Part shown: piece by piece, positions 15,101-26,700 of the stretch
How positions within the stretch are numbered: position 1 is the first letter of the stretch
How the letters are laid out: the number at the start of each line of letters is the position of its first letter
Assembly (NCBI GenBank): GCA_963971305.1
Contig: OZ020305.1
Location: forward strand, 15,657,001-15,721,000
DNA: 64,000 nt
Origin: Arcuatula senhousia
Lineage: Eukaryota > Mollusca > Bivalvia > Mytilida > Mytilidae
Direction of reading: 5' to 3'
Notes under the pieces: generated by a model
The model's database searches: none
What the model was told of the DNA's origin: nothing
What the model saw: the letters and a program-made list of their open reading frames with translations, nothing else
Position numbers and translations under genes: made by a program

Positions 15101-18100
15101 GCCATGGCTAAAAATAGAACATAGGGGTAAAATGCAGTTTTTTGCAAATAACTCAAAAACGGCTACAGATATCAAAATTCTGGCAAGGGTAAAAGTGATC
15201 AGCACCCCAAGATCTACCTACCCTGAAATTTTGAAGAAAATCCAACAACCCATGTAGGAGTTATTGCCCTTTTTGTGGATTTTTTGCAAATTTTGCACCT
15301 GTTTAGCTCAATATCTTGAAAACTATTCTAGATATTTGAGAAATTTAAATTGCATATTGTTAAGCACATCAAGATTTACAAAATATGTAACAGGGTCAAC
15401 GTTGTAGGACCTTTCCTTTTAGGAGTTATTGCCCTTAGAACGTCAAAATTTAGCATTTTAACAGCATTTCCTCATTACATTGAAAACGTTAACTCCTCTT
15501 ACACTTTAAGTCCAAATGGAACCAAACTTTGTATAGTTGTTTATTAGCATTAGGTGTATAGAACTGATGTGGGGATTTTCGATTGGTCATAAAACATGGC
15601 GGCTGTGGCTAAAAATAGAACATAGAGGTAAATGGCAGTTTTTTGCAAATAACTCTAAAACGGTGACAGATTTCAAAATTTTGAATGGGAACAAAAGTGA
15701 TCAGCACCTCAAGATCTACCAGCTCTGAAATTTTGAAGAAAATCCAACAATCCATGTAGGAGTTCTTGCCCTTTTTGTGGATTTTTTGCAAATTTTGCAC
15801 CTGTTTAGCTCAATATCTTGAAAACTATACTAGATATTTGAGAAATTTTAATTGCATATTGTTAAGCACATCAAGATCTACAAAATATGTAATAGGGTCA
15901 ACGTTGTAGGACCTTTCCTTTTAGGGGTTATTGCCCTTAGAATGTCAAAATTTAGCATTTTAACAGCATTTCCTCATTACATTGAAAACGTTAACTCCTC
16001 TGACACTTTAAGTCCAAATGGAACCAAACTTTGTATAGTTGTTGATTAGCATTAGGTGTATAGAACTGATGTGGGGATTTTTGATTGGTCGTAAAACATG
16101 GCCGCTGTGGCTGAAAATAGAACATAGGGGTAAATGGCAGTTTTTTGCAAATAACTCTAAAACGGTGACAGATTTCAAAATTTTGATAGGGAACAAAAGT
16201 GATCAGCACCTCAAGATCTACCAGCTCTGAAATTTTGAAGAAAATCCAACAACCCATGTAGGAGTTATTGCCCTTTTTGTGGATTTTTTGCAAATTTTGC
16301 ACCTGTTTAGCTCAATATCTAGAAAACTATACAAGATATTTGAGAAATTTAAATTGCATATTGTTAAGCGCATTAAGATCTACAAAATCTGTAACAGTGT
16401 CAACGTTGTAGGACCTTTCCTTTGAGGAGTTATTGCCCTTGGAACGTCAAAATTGAGCATTTTAACTGCATTTCCTTACTCCTCTAATACTTTAAGTCCA
16501 AATAGAACCAAACTTGGTATTATTGTTTATTATTATTTGGTGTATAGTACTGATGTGGGGATTTTTGATTGGTTGTAAAACATGGCCGCTGTGGCTAAAA
16601 ATAGAACATTAGGTTAAACTGCATTTTTTTGCAAATAACTCAAAAAGGGTGACAGATTTTTAGATTTTGATTGAGATTAAAAGTGATCAGCACCTTTAGA
16701 TCCACCATATTGTCAGATGACCCCCTTATTAATCTTATGACACTTTCAACGTTAAATAGATTTTGCCTTATAACCTTTACTTCAGGCACATTTGTCAGGT
16801 GAGCGATTCAGGCTCCTGGGAGCCTCTTGTTTGTTTGTTTCCACAATAACTTTAGTTCCAGTTATCCAATTGGTATGAAATTTGACAGTGATGTTCCTTA
16901 CCATACAAGGATGAATGGGATTGATTTAGGGGGTCCCCCCTTTTATTGTTTGGAAATTAGGGGCCCAAAAGGGGCAAAAAATTCAAATATTTTACTTGTT
17001 TCCACCATAACTTTGGTCCTAGCTGGCCTTTTGCTGTGAAATTTGTCAAGAATGTTACTTACAATAAAAGAATGAACCTGATGAAGTTTTGCGCCCTCTT
17101 TATCTCCGTTGTGTAATTAGGGGCCAAAAGGGGCCAAAATAAAAACTTTTTAGCTCACCTGGCCAAAGGCCATGTGAGCTATTGCCATCACTTGGCGTCC
17201 GTCGTCGTCGTCGTCCGTCGTCGTCGTTAACTTTTCTTCAAACTTCTCCTCTGAAACGGCTGCACAGATTCAAACCAAATTTGGTCTGGTGGTACTTTAG
17301 GGTATCCCCCACAGAACTGATGTGGGGATTTTTGATTCGTCAAAAAACATGGCCGCCGTTGCTAAAAATAGACCAGGGGGGTCAGACTACTGTTTTTGGC
17401 TTGTAAGAGATAGATGAAATCTGATGCCACGCTGCTGCTTCAGCATCAAAAGCTCTACAAAAGTCTCCTTTGAGTCGAAGTTGTCAGATGACCCCTTATG
17501 GGAGTTACGGCCCCTTAAAGGTGAAAAATAGCATTTTTTCATGTTTTTGGCCTATAGTATGAAAACTATTGCAGATAGAGAGAAGCTGTTGCTTGCTTAA
17601 ATGTTCAGATCATTTAGCTCTACAAAAGTCTCCATAAGGTCAAAGTTGTCAGATGACCCCTTATAGGGGTTATGGCCCCTTAAAGGCAAAAAATAGAGTT
17701 TTTGGCCTATAGAATGAAAACTATTGCAGATAGAGAAAAGCTGTTGCTTGCCTAAATGTTCAGCTCATTTAGCTCTACAAAAGTCTCCATATGGTCGAAG
17801 TTGTCAGATGACCCCTTATAGGGGTTACAGCCCCTTAAAGGCAAAAAATAGTGTTTTTGGCCTATGGAATGAAAACTATTGCAGATAGAGAAAAGTTGTT
17901 GCTTGCTTAAATGTTCAGCTCATTTAGCTCTACAAAAGTTTCCATAGGGTCAAAGTTGCCAGATGACCCCTTATAGTGGTTACGGCCCCTTAAAGACAAA
18001 AAATAGTGTTTTTGGCCTAAAGAAAGAAAACTTTTGCAGATAGAGAAAAGATGTTGCTTGCTTAAATGTTCAGCTTAATTAGCTCTACTAAAGTCTTTTT

Positions 18101-20684
18101 AGGGTCGAAGTTGTCAGATGACCCCTTTAAGGGGTTATGGCCCTTTAAAGGGGAAAAATAGTGTTTTTTGCTTTGGAATGAAAACTATTGCAGATAGAGA
18201 AAAGCTTTTTATTGCTTAAACATTCAGCTCATTTATCTATACAAAAGTCCTCAAAGGGTTGATATTAAGACCAGGTGAGCGATTCAGGCTCCTGGGAGCC
18301 TCTTGTTTATTTGTGGTCCGATTTTGAAAATTTTTTTTTGCATGTTTGTTCTTGTCAAATAGCGGATACAAAATTAAGAATTAATTTTTGCGACCCCCTT
18401 TTCCCCCTATTACGTAATAAGGGGCCAAATGGGGCCAAAATCAAAACTTTTTTTATTTGTGGTCCGATTTTGAAATTTATTTTGCAAGTTTATTTTTGTC
18501 AAGTAGTGAATCCAAATTTGAGAATTTATTTTTGCGACCCCCACCCCTTTTTCACCTGTTACGTAATGTGGGGCCAAAAGGGGCCAAAATCGAAACTTTT
18601 TTAATTCTTGTCCGATTTTGATAAATTTTTTTGCAAGTTTATTCTTGTCAAGTAGCAGATATATTTTTGTGTCCCCTTTTTTTACTGTTACGTTATTAGG
18701 GACCAAAAGGGGCCAAAATTGTAACTTTTTTATTTCTGGTCCGATTTTGAAATTTTTTTTTGCATGTTTGTTCTTGTCAAATAGCGAATACAAAATTAAG
18801 AATTAATTTTTGCGACCCCCCCCCCCGTTTTCCCCTTATTACGTAATTAGGGGCCAAATGGGGCTTTTTTATTTGTGGTCCAATTTTGAAAATATTTTTT
18901 GCAAATTAATTCTTGTCAGGTAGCGATTCTAAATTTAAGAATTTTTGGGGCTTTAATCATAATTTTAAGAAAATTCTGGTTCGATTTTTAATTTTTTCCC
19001 CCAAAATTATTCTTTTAAAGAGTAGAATACAATATTCAAAATTTATATTTTTACCCCCTGGGTCGAAAGTCCATCAGAGAAGCATGTGTCAAAAACCTTT
19101 GTCAGTCCACCATGGGCTGCATGTTTCCAGAACAATAGACTATCCATATTAGGCCTAAAACGTACAGGGTTCAACATGTTGCGGTCGTATCATGCTGCGC
19201 TTGGCGAAGCTTTTTATTGTTTGTTCCCACAATAACTTTTGTTCTGGTTAACCAAATGCTGTGAAATATTACAATATTGTTTCATACCATAAAAGGATGA
19301 ATGGGATTGATTTTGGGTGTCTCCCCTTTATTCGTTTTTAAATAAGGGGCCCAAAACGGGGCAAATAATTCAAATATTTTATTTGTTCCCACAATAACTT
19401 TGGTTCTGGTTGGTTAATTGTTATGAAATTTGACAATGATATGCCGTACAATTATACCATCAAAGGAATTAATTTTTGGGATCCCCGTTTTTAGCTCACC
19501 TGGCCAAAGACCATGTAAGCTATTGCCATCACTTGGCGTCCGTCGTCGTCGTCGTTAACTTTTCTTCAAACTTCTTCTCCTCTGAAATGACTGAACAGAT
19601 TCAAACCAAATTTGGTCTGATGGTACCTTAGGGTATCCTCCACAGATTCGTCAAAAAACATGGCCGCCATTGCTAAAAATCGACCAGGGGGGTCAGACTA
19701 CTGTTTTCGGCTTGTAAATCAAAAAGTATAAGAGATAGATGAAATCTGATGCCACCCTACTGCTTCAGCATCAAAAGTTCTACAAATGTCTCCATTTGGT
19801 CCAAGTTGTCAGATGACCCCTTATAGGGGTTACAGCCCCTTAAAGGTGAAAAATAGCGTTTTTAGCTCACCTGACCCTTCGGGTCGGTGAGCTATTGTCA
19901 TCACTTGGCGTCTGTCGTCCGTCCGTTGTCCGTCCGTAAACTTTTTAAAACGTTAACTCCTCTGACACCATAAGTCCAATTGCAACCAAACTTGGTATGG
20001 TTGTTTATTAGCATTCGGTGCTTAGAACTGATGTGGGGATTTTTGATTTATCGTAAAACATGGCCGCCATGGCTAAAAATAGAACATAGGGGTAAAATGC
20101 AGTTTTTTGCAAATAACTCAAAAACGGCTACAGATATCAAATTATGGCACGTGGTAAAAGTGATCAGCACCTCAAGATCTACCTACCCTGAAATTTTGAA
20201 GAAAATCCAACAACCCATGTAGGAGTTATTGCCCTTTTTGTGGATTTTTTGCAAATTTTGCACCTGTTTAGCTCAATATCTTGAAAACTATACTAGATAT
20301 TTGAGAAATTTAAATTGCATATTGTTAAGCACATCAAGATCTACAAAATATGTAACAGGGTCAACGTTGTAGGACCTTTCCTTTGAGGAGTTATTGCCCT
20401 TAGAACGTCAAAATTGAGCATTTAAAAAACATTTCCTCATTATATTGAAAACGTTACCTCCTCTGACACTTAAAGTCCAATTGGAACCAAACTTGGTATA
20501 GTTGTTTATTAGCATTAGGTGTATAGTACTGATGTGGGGATTTTTGATTGGTTGTAAAACATGGCCACTGTGGCTAAAAATAGAACATTAGGTTAAACTG
20601 CATTTTTTTGCAAATAACTCAAAAAGGGTGACAGATTTTTATACGACCGCAAAATTTTTGCGATCGTATAATGTTATGGCGATG

Positions 20685-20716
<32 letters not shown>

Positions 20717-23700
20717 GTCGTCGTCGTCGTCGTCGTCTGGGGACATTTGGTTTCCGTGCGATAACTTAGGTAAATATTGACCAATTGTTATGAAATTTTA
20801 ATATGATGTTTGTAACCACTAAAGGAAAGTTCCTATTGTATTTGGGGTTGGTGGCCCTTACCGTTTTGGAAAAAAGGACCAAAAGGGGCTAAAACGGGTG
20901 TATTGACAAAACTGTTGTAGAATGTTTATTATGTCTCCCAAACGAAGTTTGGAGACATTATGTTTTTGCTCAGTTCTTATTATTCTTATTATTATTATTA
21001 TTATTATTTTTCTTCTTTCCGGGCGCGATTTTTCGAACACTTGTGTGCACCTTTTCTCAGAAACCGTTTGACGGAATTGTTTGATATCATATGACTTGAT
21101 AGGCCCATATTCCTAGATGTGCCTCCCGAAAAAAAAATTTCAATATGTTGGAGGGAACATGGATTTTGGGGGTCTTAAAAGGGGGTGGGGTTTTGCAAAA
21201 TTTTACTATAGAAGTCTATGGGAAAAGTGATATAACTTTATAATATGTGATCTTAACTTTGAAATACTCTCTTAACTTGGATATCTAAGTAAATGTAGTG
21301 GCAAGGTATTATGGTAAACCTTCCATTTTATTGTCTTAAGTGGGGGGGGGGGTTAATGCCCCACCCCTTCAAATAACAAAACACTTAATATTTTGAAAAC
21401 CATTGAGATCCCCACCCTATAACTATATATATTATTACTCCTTATGATAAGACCAATCATATGGTATCGTGGGGGGGTCTGAGGGGGGTCATGCCCCACC
21501 CCCTCAAATGATAAAATACTGAATATTCTGAAAACTATTGATATCCCCACCCTATAACCATATATATTATTGCTCCTCATGATAAGACAAACCATTTGGT
21601 ACCAAAGGCGGGTTTGAGGGGGGTCATGCCCCACCCCCTCACATGATAAAATACTAAATATTCTGAAAACCATTGAGATCCCCACTCTATAATCATATAT
21701 ATTATTACTCTTTATGATAAAACAAACCATTTGGTACCACAGGGGGATTTGAGGGGGTTCATGCCCCACCCCCTCAAATATTAAAATACTAAATATTCTG
21801 AAAACCATTGAGATCCCCACCCTATAACCATATATATTATTATTCCTTATGATAAGGCAAATCATTTGGTACCATAGGGGGCTCTGGGGGTCATGCCCCA
21901 CCCCCTCAAATGATAAAATACTAATTTTTATGAAAACCATTGAAATCCCCACCCTATAACTATATATTATAACTTCTCATAATAAGACAAATCATTTTAT
22001 ATGAGAGAGTTGAATACCTTGTGAAAATAGGGAAACCCCTGCCCAATTTTTTTCCATGAGGTTCTAAATATGCATTTAAAGGCATTTCCAGGATTTTGCT
22101 TACCAGTGGGACTTTTGTAAAACTTGTCTTTTAGGGGAACCCCTGCCAAAAAGTTTTGCATGAGGTTCTAAAAATGCAATTAAAGGTATTTCCAGGATTT
22201 TGCTTACCCCTGGGATTTCTGTAAAACTTGTATTTTAGGGAACACCCTGCCCAAATTTTTCACATGAGATGAAAGAGACTTCGTTTGGGAGACATTCGAA
22301 ACTGCATCCAGTTTCAATTATACCTTGTTATTCAATAGATTTTGATAATTCTTTTTTTATTGAATTCCTCATTAAATTCTGTCAACAAAATGTGTCAATG
22401 GTTTTGATGTATATTGAACCGTTACATTGCTACAGGGGGTCGAAAAGGGGCCACACCCAAAAAATTGACTTTTTTATTTGTGGTCCGATTTTCAAAATCT
22501 TTTTTTCATTGGAATCCTTGTGAAAATCCCTGCCTGCATTTTTCAATCAGATTTGCAATATCTCTTACGGTTTTTGAGAAATTAGGGGTCAAAGGGGCCA
22601 AAAACACCATTTTTAAAAGTTTGTCAAGGCAAATAATTTTATACCAAAAATTTAGTTGTACTGGGCCAGCCAATTGTTATGAAGTTTTGATATGATGTTT
22701 GTAACCTTTAGAGGAAGGTTCCTATTGTATTTGGGGTTGGTGGCCCTTACCGTTTTGGAAAAAAGGGCCAAAAGGAGCTAAAACGGGTGTATTGACAAAA
22801 CTGTTGTAGAATGTTTATTGTTTTATAGATTTTGAAAATTCTTTTTTATTGAATTCCTCATTAAATTCTGTCAACAAAATGTGTCAATGGTTTTGATGTA
22901 TATTGAACCGTTACATTGCTACAGGGGGTCGAAAAGGGGCCACACAAAAAAAAATGACTTTTTTATTTGTGGTCCGATTTTCAAAATCTTTTTTTCATTG
23001 GAATCCTTGTGAAAATCCCTGCCTGCATTTATCAATCAGATTTGCAATATCTCTTACAGATTTTGAGAAATTAGGGGTCAAAGGGGCAAAAAACGCCATT
23101 TTTAAAAGTTGGTCAAGGCAAATGGTTTTACACAAGAAATTTAGCTGTAGTGGGCCAGCCAATTGTTATGAAGTTTAAATATGATGATTAAATACACTGA
23201 AGGTAGCTTTTTATTGCATTTGGGGTTTGTGGTCCTAACCTTTTTTTTTAAAAAGGGCCAAAAGGGGCTAAATTGTGTCAAAAATGTCAACAAATTTAGA
23301 AATAAGATTTTTTTTCTATTAAATGTTACTGTAAATATATATGTGTCAAATATGCATTTTAAAGTCCACCACAGGATGCATGTGTAAAAAAGGCTTTGTA
23401 AGTCCACCATGGGCTGCATGTGACCAAAGCAATAGACTATCCATATTGGGCCTCCAATGTACAGGATTCATCTTGTTGCGGTCGTATCATGCTGCGCTCG
23501 GCGTAGCTTTTTATTAGATTTTGATTGAGAACAAAAGTGATATGCACCTTAAGATCCACCATATTGTCAGATGACCCCCTTATTAATCTTATGACCCTTT
23601 CATCGTCAAATAGGTTTGCCTAATAACATTTACTTCAGGCACATATGTCAGGTGAGCAATTCAGGCTCCTGGGAGCCTCTTGTTTCATGTTTTTGCCCTA

Positions 23701-26700
23701 TAGTATGAAAACTATAGCAGATAGAGAAAAGCTGTTGCTTGCTTAAATGTTCAGCTCAATTAGCTCTACAAAAGTCTCCATAGGGTGGAAGTTGTCAGAT
23801 GACTCCTTATAGGGGCTACGGCCCCTAAAATGATGTTTTTTCATGTTTTTGGCCTATAGAAAGAAAACTATAGCAGATAGAGAAAAGCTGTTGCTTGCTT
23901 AAATGTTCAGTTCATTTAGCTCTACAAAAGTCTCAATAGGATCGAAGTTGTGAGATGACCCTTAATAGGGGTTATGGCCCCTAAAATAACCTTTTTCATG
24001 TTTTTGGCCCATAGAATGAAAACTATAGCAGATAGAGAAAAGCTGTTGCTTGCTTAAATGTTCAGTTTATTAACTCTACAAAAGTCTCAATAGGATCGAA
24101 GTTGTCAGATGAACCCTTATAGGGGTTACAGCCCCTAGAATAATGTTTTTTCATATTTTTGGCCTATGGAATGAAAACTATAGCAGATAGAGAGAAGCTG
24201 TTGCTTGCTTAAATGTTCAGCTCTTTAAGCTCTACAAAAGGCTCCATAGGATCAAAGTTGTCAGATGACCCCTATTAGGGGGAACACCCTGTAAAATGAC
24301 GTTTTTTCATGTTTTTGGCCTTTTGAATGAAAACTATAGCAGATAGAGAAAAGCTGTTGCTTGCTTAAATGTTGAGTTCATTTGGCTATACTAAAGTCTT
24401 CATAGAGTCAAAGTTGTCAGATGACCCCTTATAGGGGTTACGGCCCCTAAAATAACGTTTTTTCATGTTTTTGGCTTAGTGAATGAAAACTATAGCAGAT
24501 AGAGAGAAGCTGTTGCTTGCTTAAATGTTCAGCTCATAAAGCTCTACAAAAGTCTCCACAGGATCAAAGATGACCCCTTGTAGGGGTTATGGCCTCTAAA
24601 ATAACGTTTTTTTCATGTTTTTGGCTTATAGAATGAAACTATAGTAGATAGAGAAAAGCTGTTGCTTGCTTAAGTGTTCAGCTCATTTAGCTCTAGAAAA
24701 GTGATTGCATGTTTAGGGTTGACTCAGACAAGGTGAGCGATTCAGGCTCCTGGGATCCTCTTGTTTTATTGTATTCCTAAAAAAATTCTGTCAACAAAAT
24801 GTAACAACACCTTTGATGTATCTTGTACCGTTACATGGCTATAAGGGGTCAAAAAGCAGCCACACCAAAAAAATCGACTTTTTTATTTGTGGTCCGATTT
24901 TCAGAATCTTTTTTTCATTGGAATCCTTGTAAAAATCCCTGGCTGTGTTTTTCAATCAGATTTGCAATATCTATTACTGTTTTCGAGAAATTAGGGGTCA
25001 AAGGGGGCAAAAACACCGATTTTAAAAGTTTGTCAAGGCAAATAGTTTTATATTTAAAATTAAGTTGTAGTGTGCCAGCCAATTGTTATGAAGTTTAAAT
25101 ATGATGATTATATCCACCACAGGAATGTTGGTTTTGTATTTGGGGTTTGTGCCAATTGTGGCCCCTACTGTTTTAGAGAAAAAAGGGCCAAAGGGGCTAA
25201 AAGAGATGTATTGACAAAACTGTTGTAGAATGTTTATTATTCATTCAATTTTGAAAATTCTTTTTTTGTTGAAGTGTTCATAAAATTCTGTCTACCAAAT
25301 GTGTCAATGATTTTGATATGTATTTCACCATTACATTGCTACAGGGGGCTAAAGGCAGGCCACGCCCATAAAATCAACTTTTTAGCTCACCTGGACCGAA
25401 GGTCCATGTGAGCTATTGCCATCACTTGGCGTCCGTCGTCGTCCGTCGTCGTCGTCGTCGTCGTCGTCGTCCGTCGTCGTTAACTTTTCTTTGAAAATCT
25501 TCTCCTCTGAAACGATTGAAGGGATTGCTTTGAAACTTTGCACACTTCATCTATGGGATGTCCTTTACCAAGATTGCACAAATGGTGACCGCCATCCAAA
25601 CAACATGGCCGCCGTTACTAAAAATAGACCAGGGGGTCAGACTGCTGTTTTTGGCTTGTAAATCAAAAAGTATAAGAGATAGATGAAATCTGATGCCACG
25701 CTACTGCTTTAGCATCAAAAGCTCTACAAAAGTCTTCATTGAGTCGAAGTTGTCAGATGACCCCTTATAGGAGTTACAGCCCCTTAAAGGTGAAAAATAG
25801 CATTTTTTCATGTTTTTGGCTTATAGAATGAAAACTATGACAGATAGAGAAAAGTTGTTGCTTGCTTAAATGTTCAGCTCATTTAGCTCTACAAAAGTCT
25901 CCATAGGGTCGAAGTTGTCAGATGACCCCTTATAGGGGTTACAGCCCCTAAAATAACGTTTTTTCATGTTTTTGGCCTATGGATTGAAAACTATTGCAGA
26001 TAGAGAGAAGCTATTGCTTGCTTAAATGTTCAGCTTATTTAGCTCTACAAAAGTCTCCATAGGGTCAAAGTTGTCAGATGTCCCCTTATAGGGGTTACGG
26101 CCCCTAATATAACGTTCTTTCATGTTTTTGGCCTATGGAATGAAAACTATTGCAGATAGAGAGAAGCTATTGCTTGCTTAAATGTTCAGCTTATTTAGCT
26201 CTACCAAAGTCTCCATAGGGTCAAAGTTGTCAGATGTCCCCTTATAGGGGTTACGGCCCCTAATATAACGTTCTTTCATGTTTTGGCCTATAAAATGAAA
26301 ACTATAGCAGATAGAGAGAAGCAGTTGCTTGCTTAAATGTTCAGTTCATTTAGCTCTACAAAAGTTTTCATATGGTCGAAGTTGTCAGATGACACCTTAT
26401 AGGGGTTATGGCCCTTAAAATAACGTTTTTTCATGATTTGGGCCTACGGCTATACAGAATGGAAACTATAGTAGATAGGGAAAATCTGTTACTTGCTTAA
26501 ATGTTCAGCTCATTTAGCTCTAGAAAAGTCTTTTTAGGGTCGACATTCAGACCAGGTGAGCGATTCAGGCTCCTGGGAGCCTCTTGTTTATTTTTGGTCC
26601 AATTTTCAAAATCTTTTTTTATTAGATTCCTTGTGAAAATCCCTGCCTTATTTTTAAATGGGATTTGCAATATCTGTAATACTGTTTTTGAGAAATTAGG

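Larger units (their letters stand above)
14674..19218 (+). mobile_element. F2 subtype element with three F1-type or array blocks inside
   Basis: The head is ATACAACCGCAAAAAATTTG; the tail GCGGTCGTATCATGCTGCGC ends at 19218. F1b (14911-16829) and F1 (17152-18305) are nested in it. The last part is an array of five units of about 130-148 bp at 18306-18960. Confidence 0.7.
14438..19492 (+). mobile_element. F2 subtype element, tail missing
   Basis: The head is ATACGACCGCAAAAAAATTG with its inverse at TGTGGACGTAT. It runs to 14673, resumes at 19219 after a nested F2/F1 block, and stops at 19492 where another F1 starts. It contains repeated CCACAATAACTTTAGTTC units. No F2 tail pairs with this head. 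Confidence 0.6.
20641..23515 (+). mobile_element. F2 element with an F7 insertion
   Basis: The head ATACGACCGCAAAATTTTTG pairs with GCGATCGTAT, then a long GTC microsatellite (20684-20743). It is interrupted by F7 at 20931 and resumes at 22328. An internal duplication of about 485 bp (22345 and 22830) follows. The tail GCTGCGCTCGGCGTAGC ends at 23515. Confidence 0.75.
19864..23682 (+). mobile_element. F1b element split by an F2 copy
   Basis: The pieces are 19864-20640 and 23516-23682. The head AGCTCACCTGACCCTTCGGG pairs with GGTCGGTGAGCT. The break after GACAGATTTTT and resumption AGATTTTGATTGAG match the F1b copy at 16650-16680. It ends GGGAGCCTCTTG. Confidence 0.75.
19493..24763 (+). mobile_element. 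F1 element holding F1b, F2 and F7 copies
   Basis: The pieces are 19493-19863 and 23683-24763. The break after AATAGCGTTTTT and resumption at TTCATGTTTTTGCCC match uninterrupted F1. The second piece has seven approximately 155-bp units. The end is GGGATCCTCTTG with a one-base change in the hairpin. Confidence 0.75.

Noticed and set aside
15991..16302. 103-codon minus-strand frame and relatives at 15609 and 16008
   Set aside because: They repeat with the F1b body unit and have no coding signature.
21353..21952. 199-codon minus-strand open frame with a repeating 45-residue unit
   Set aside because: It is generated by a 135-bp minisatellite inside an F7 element. The period is a multiple of three, so the frame stays open by chance.
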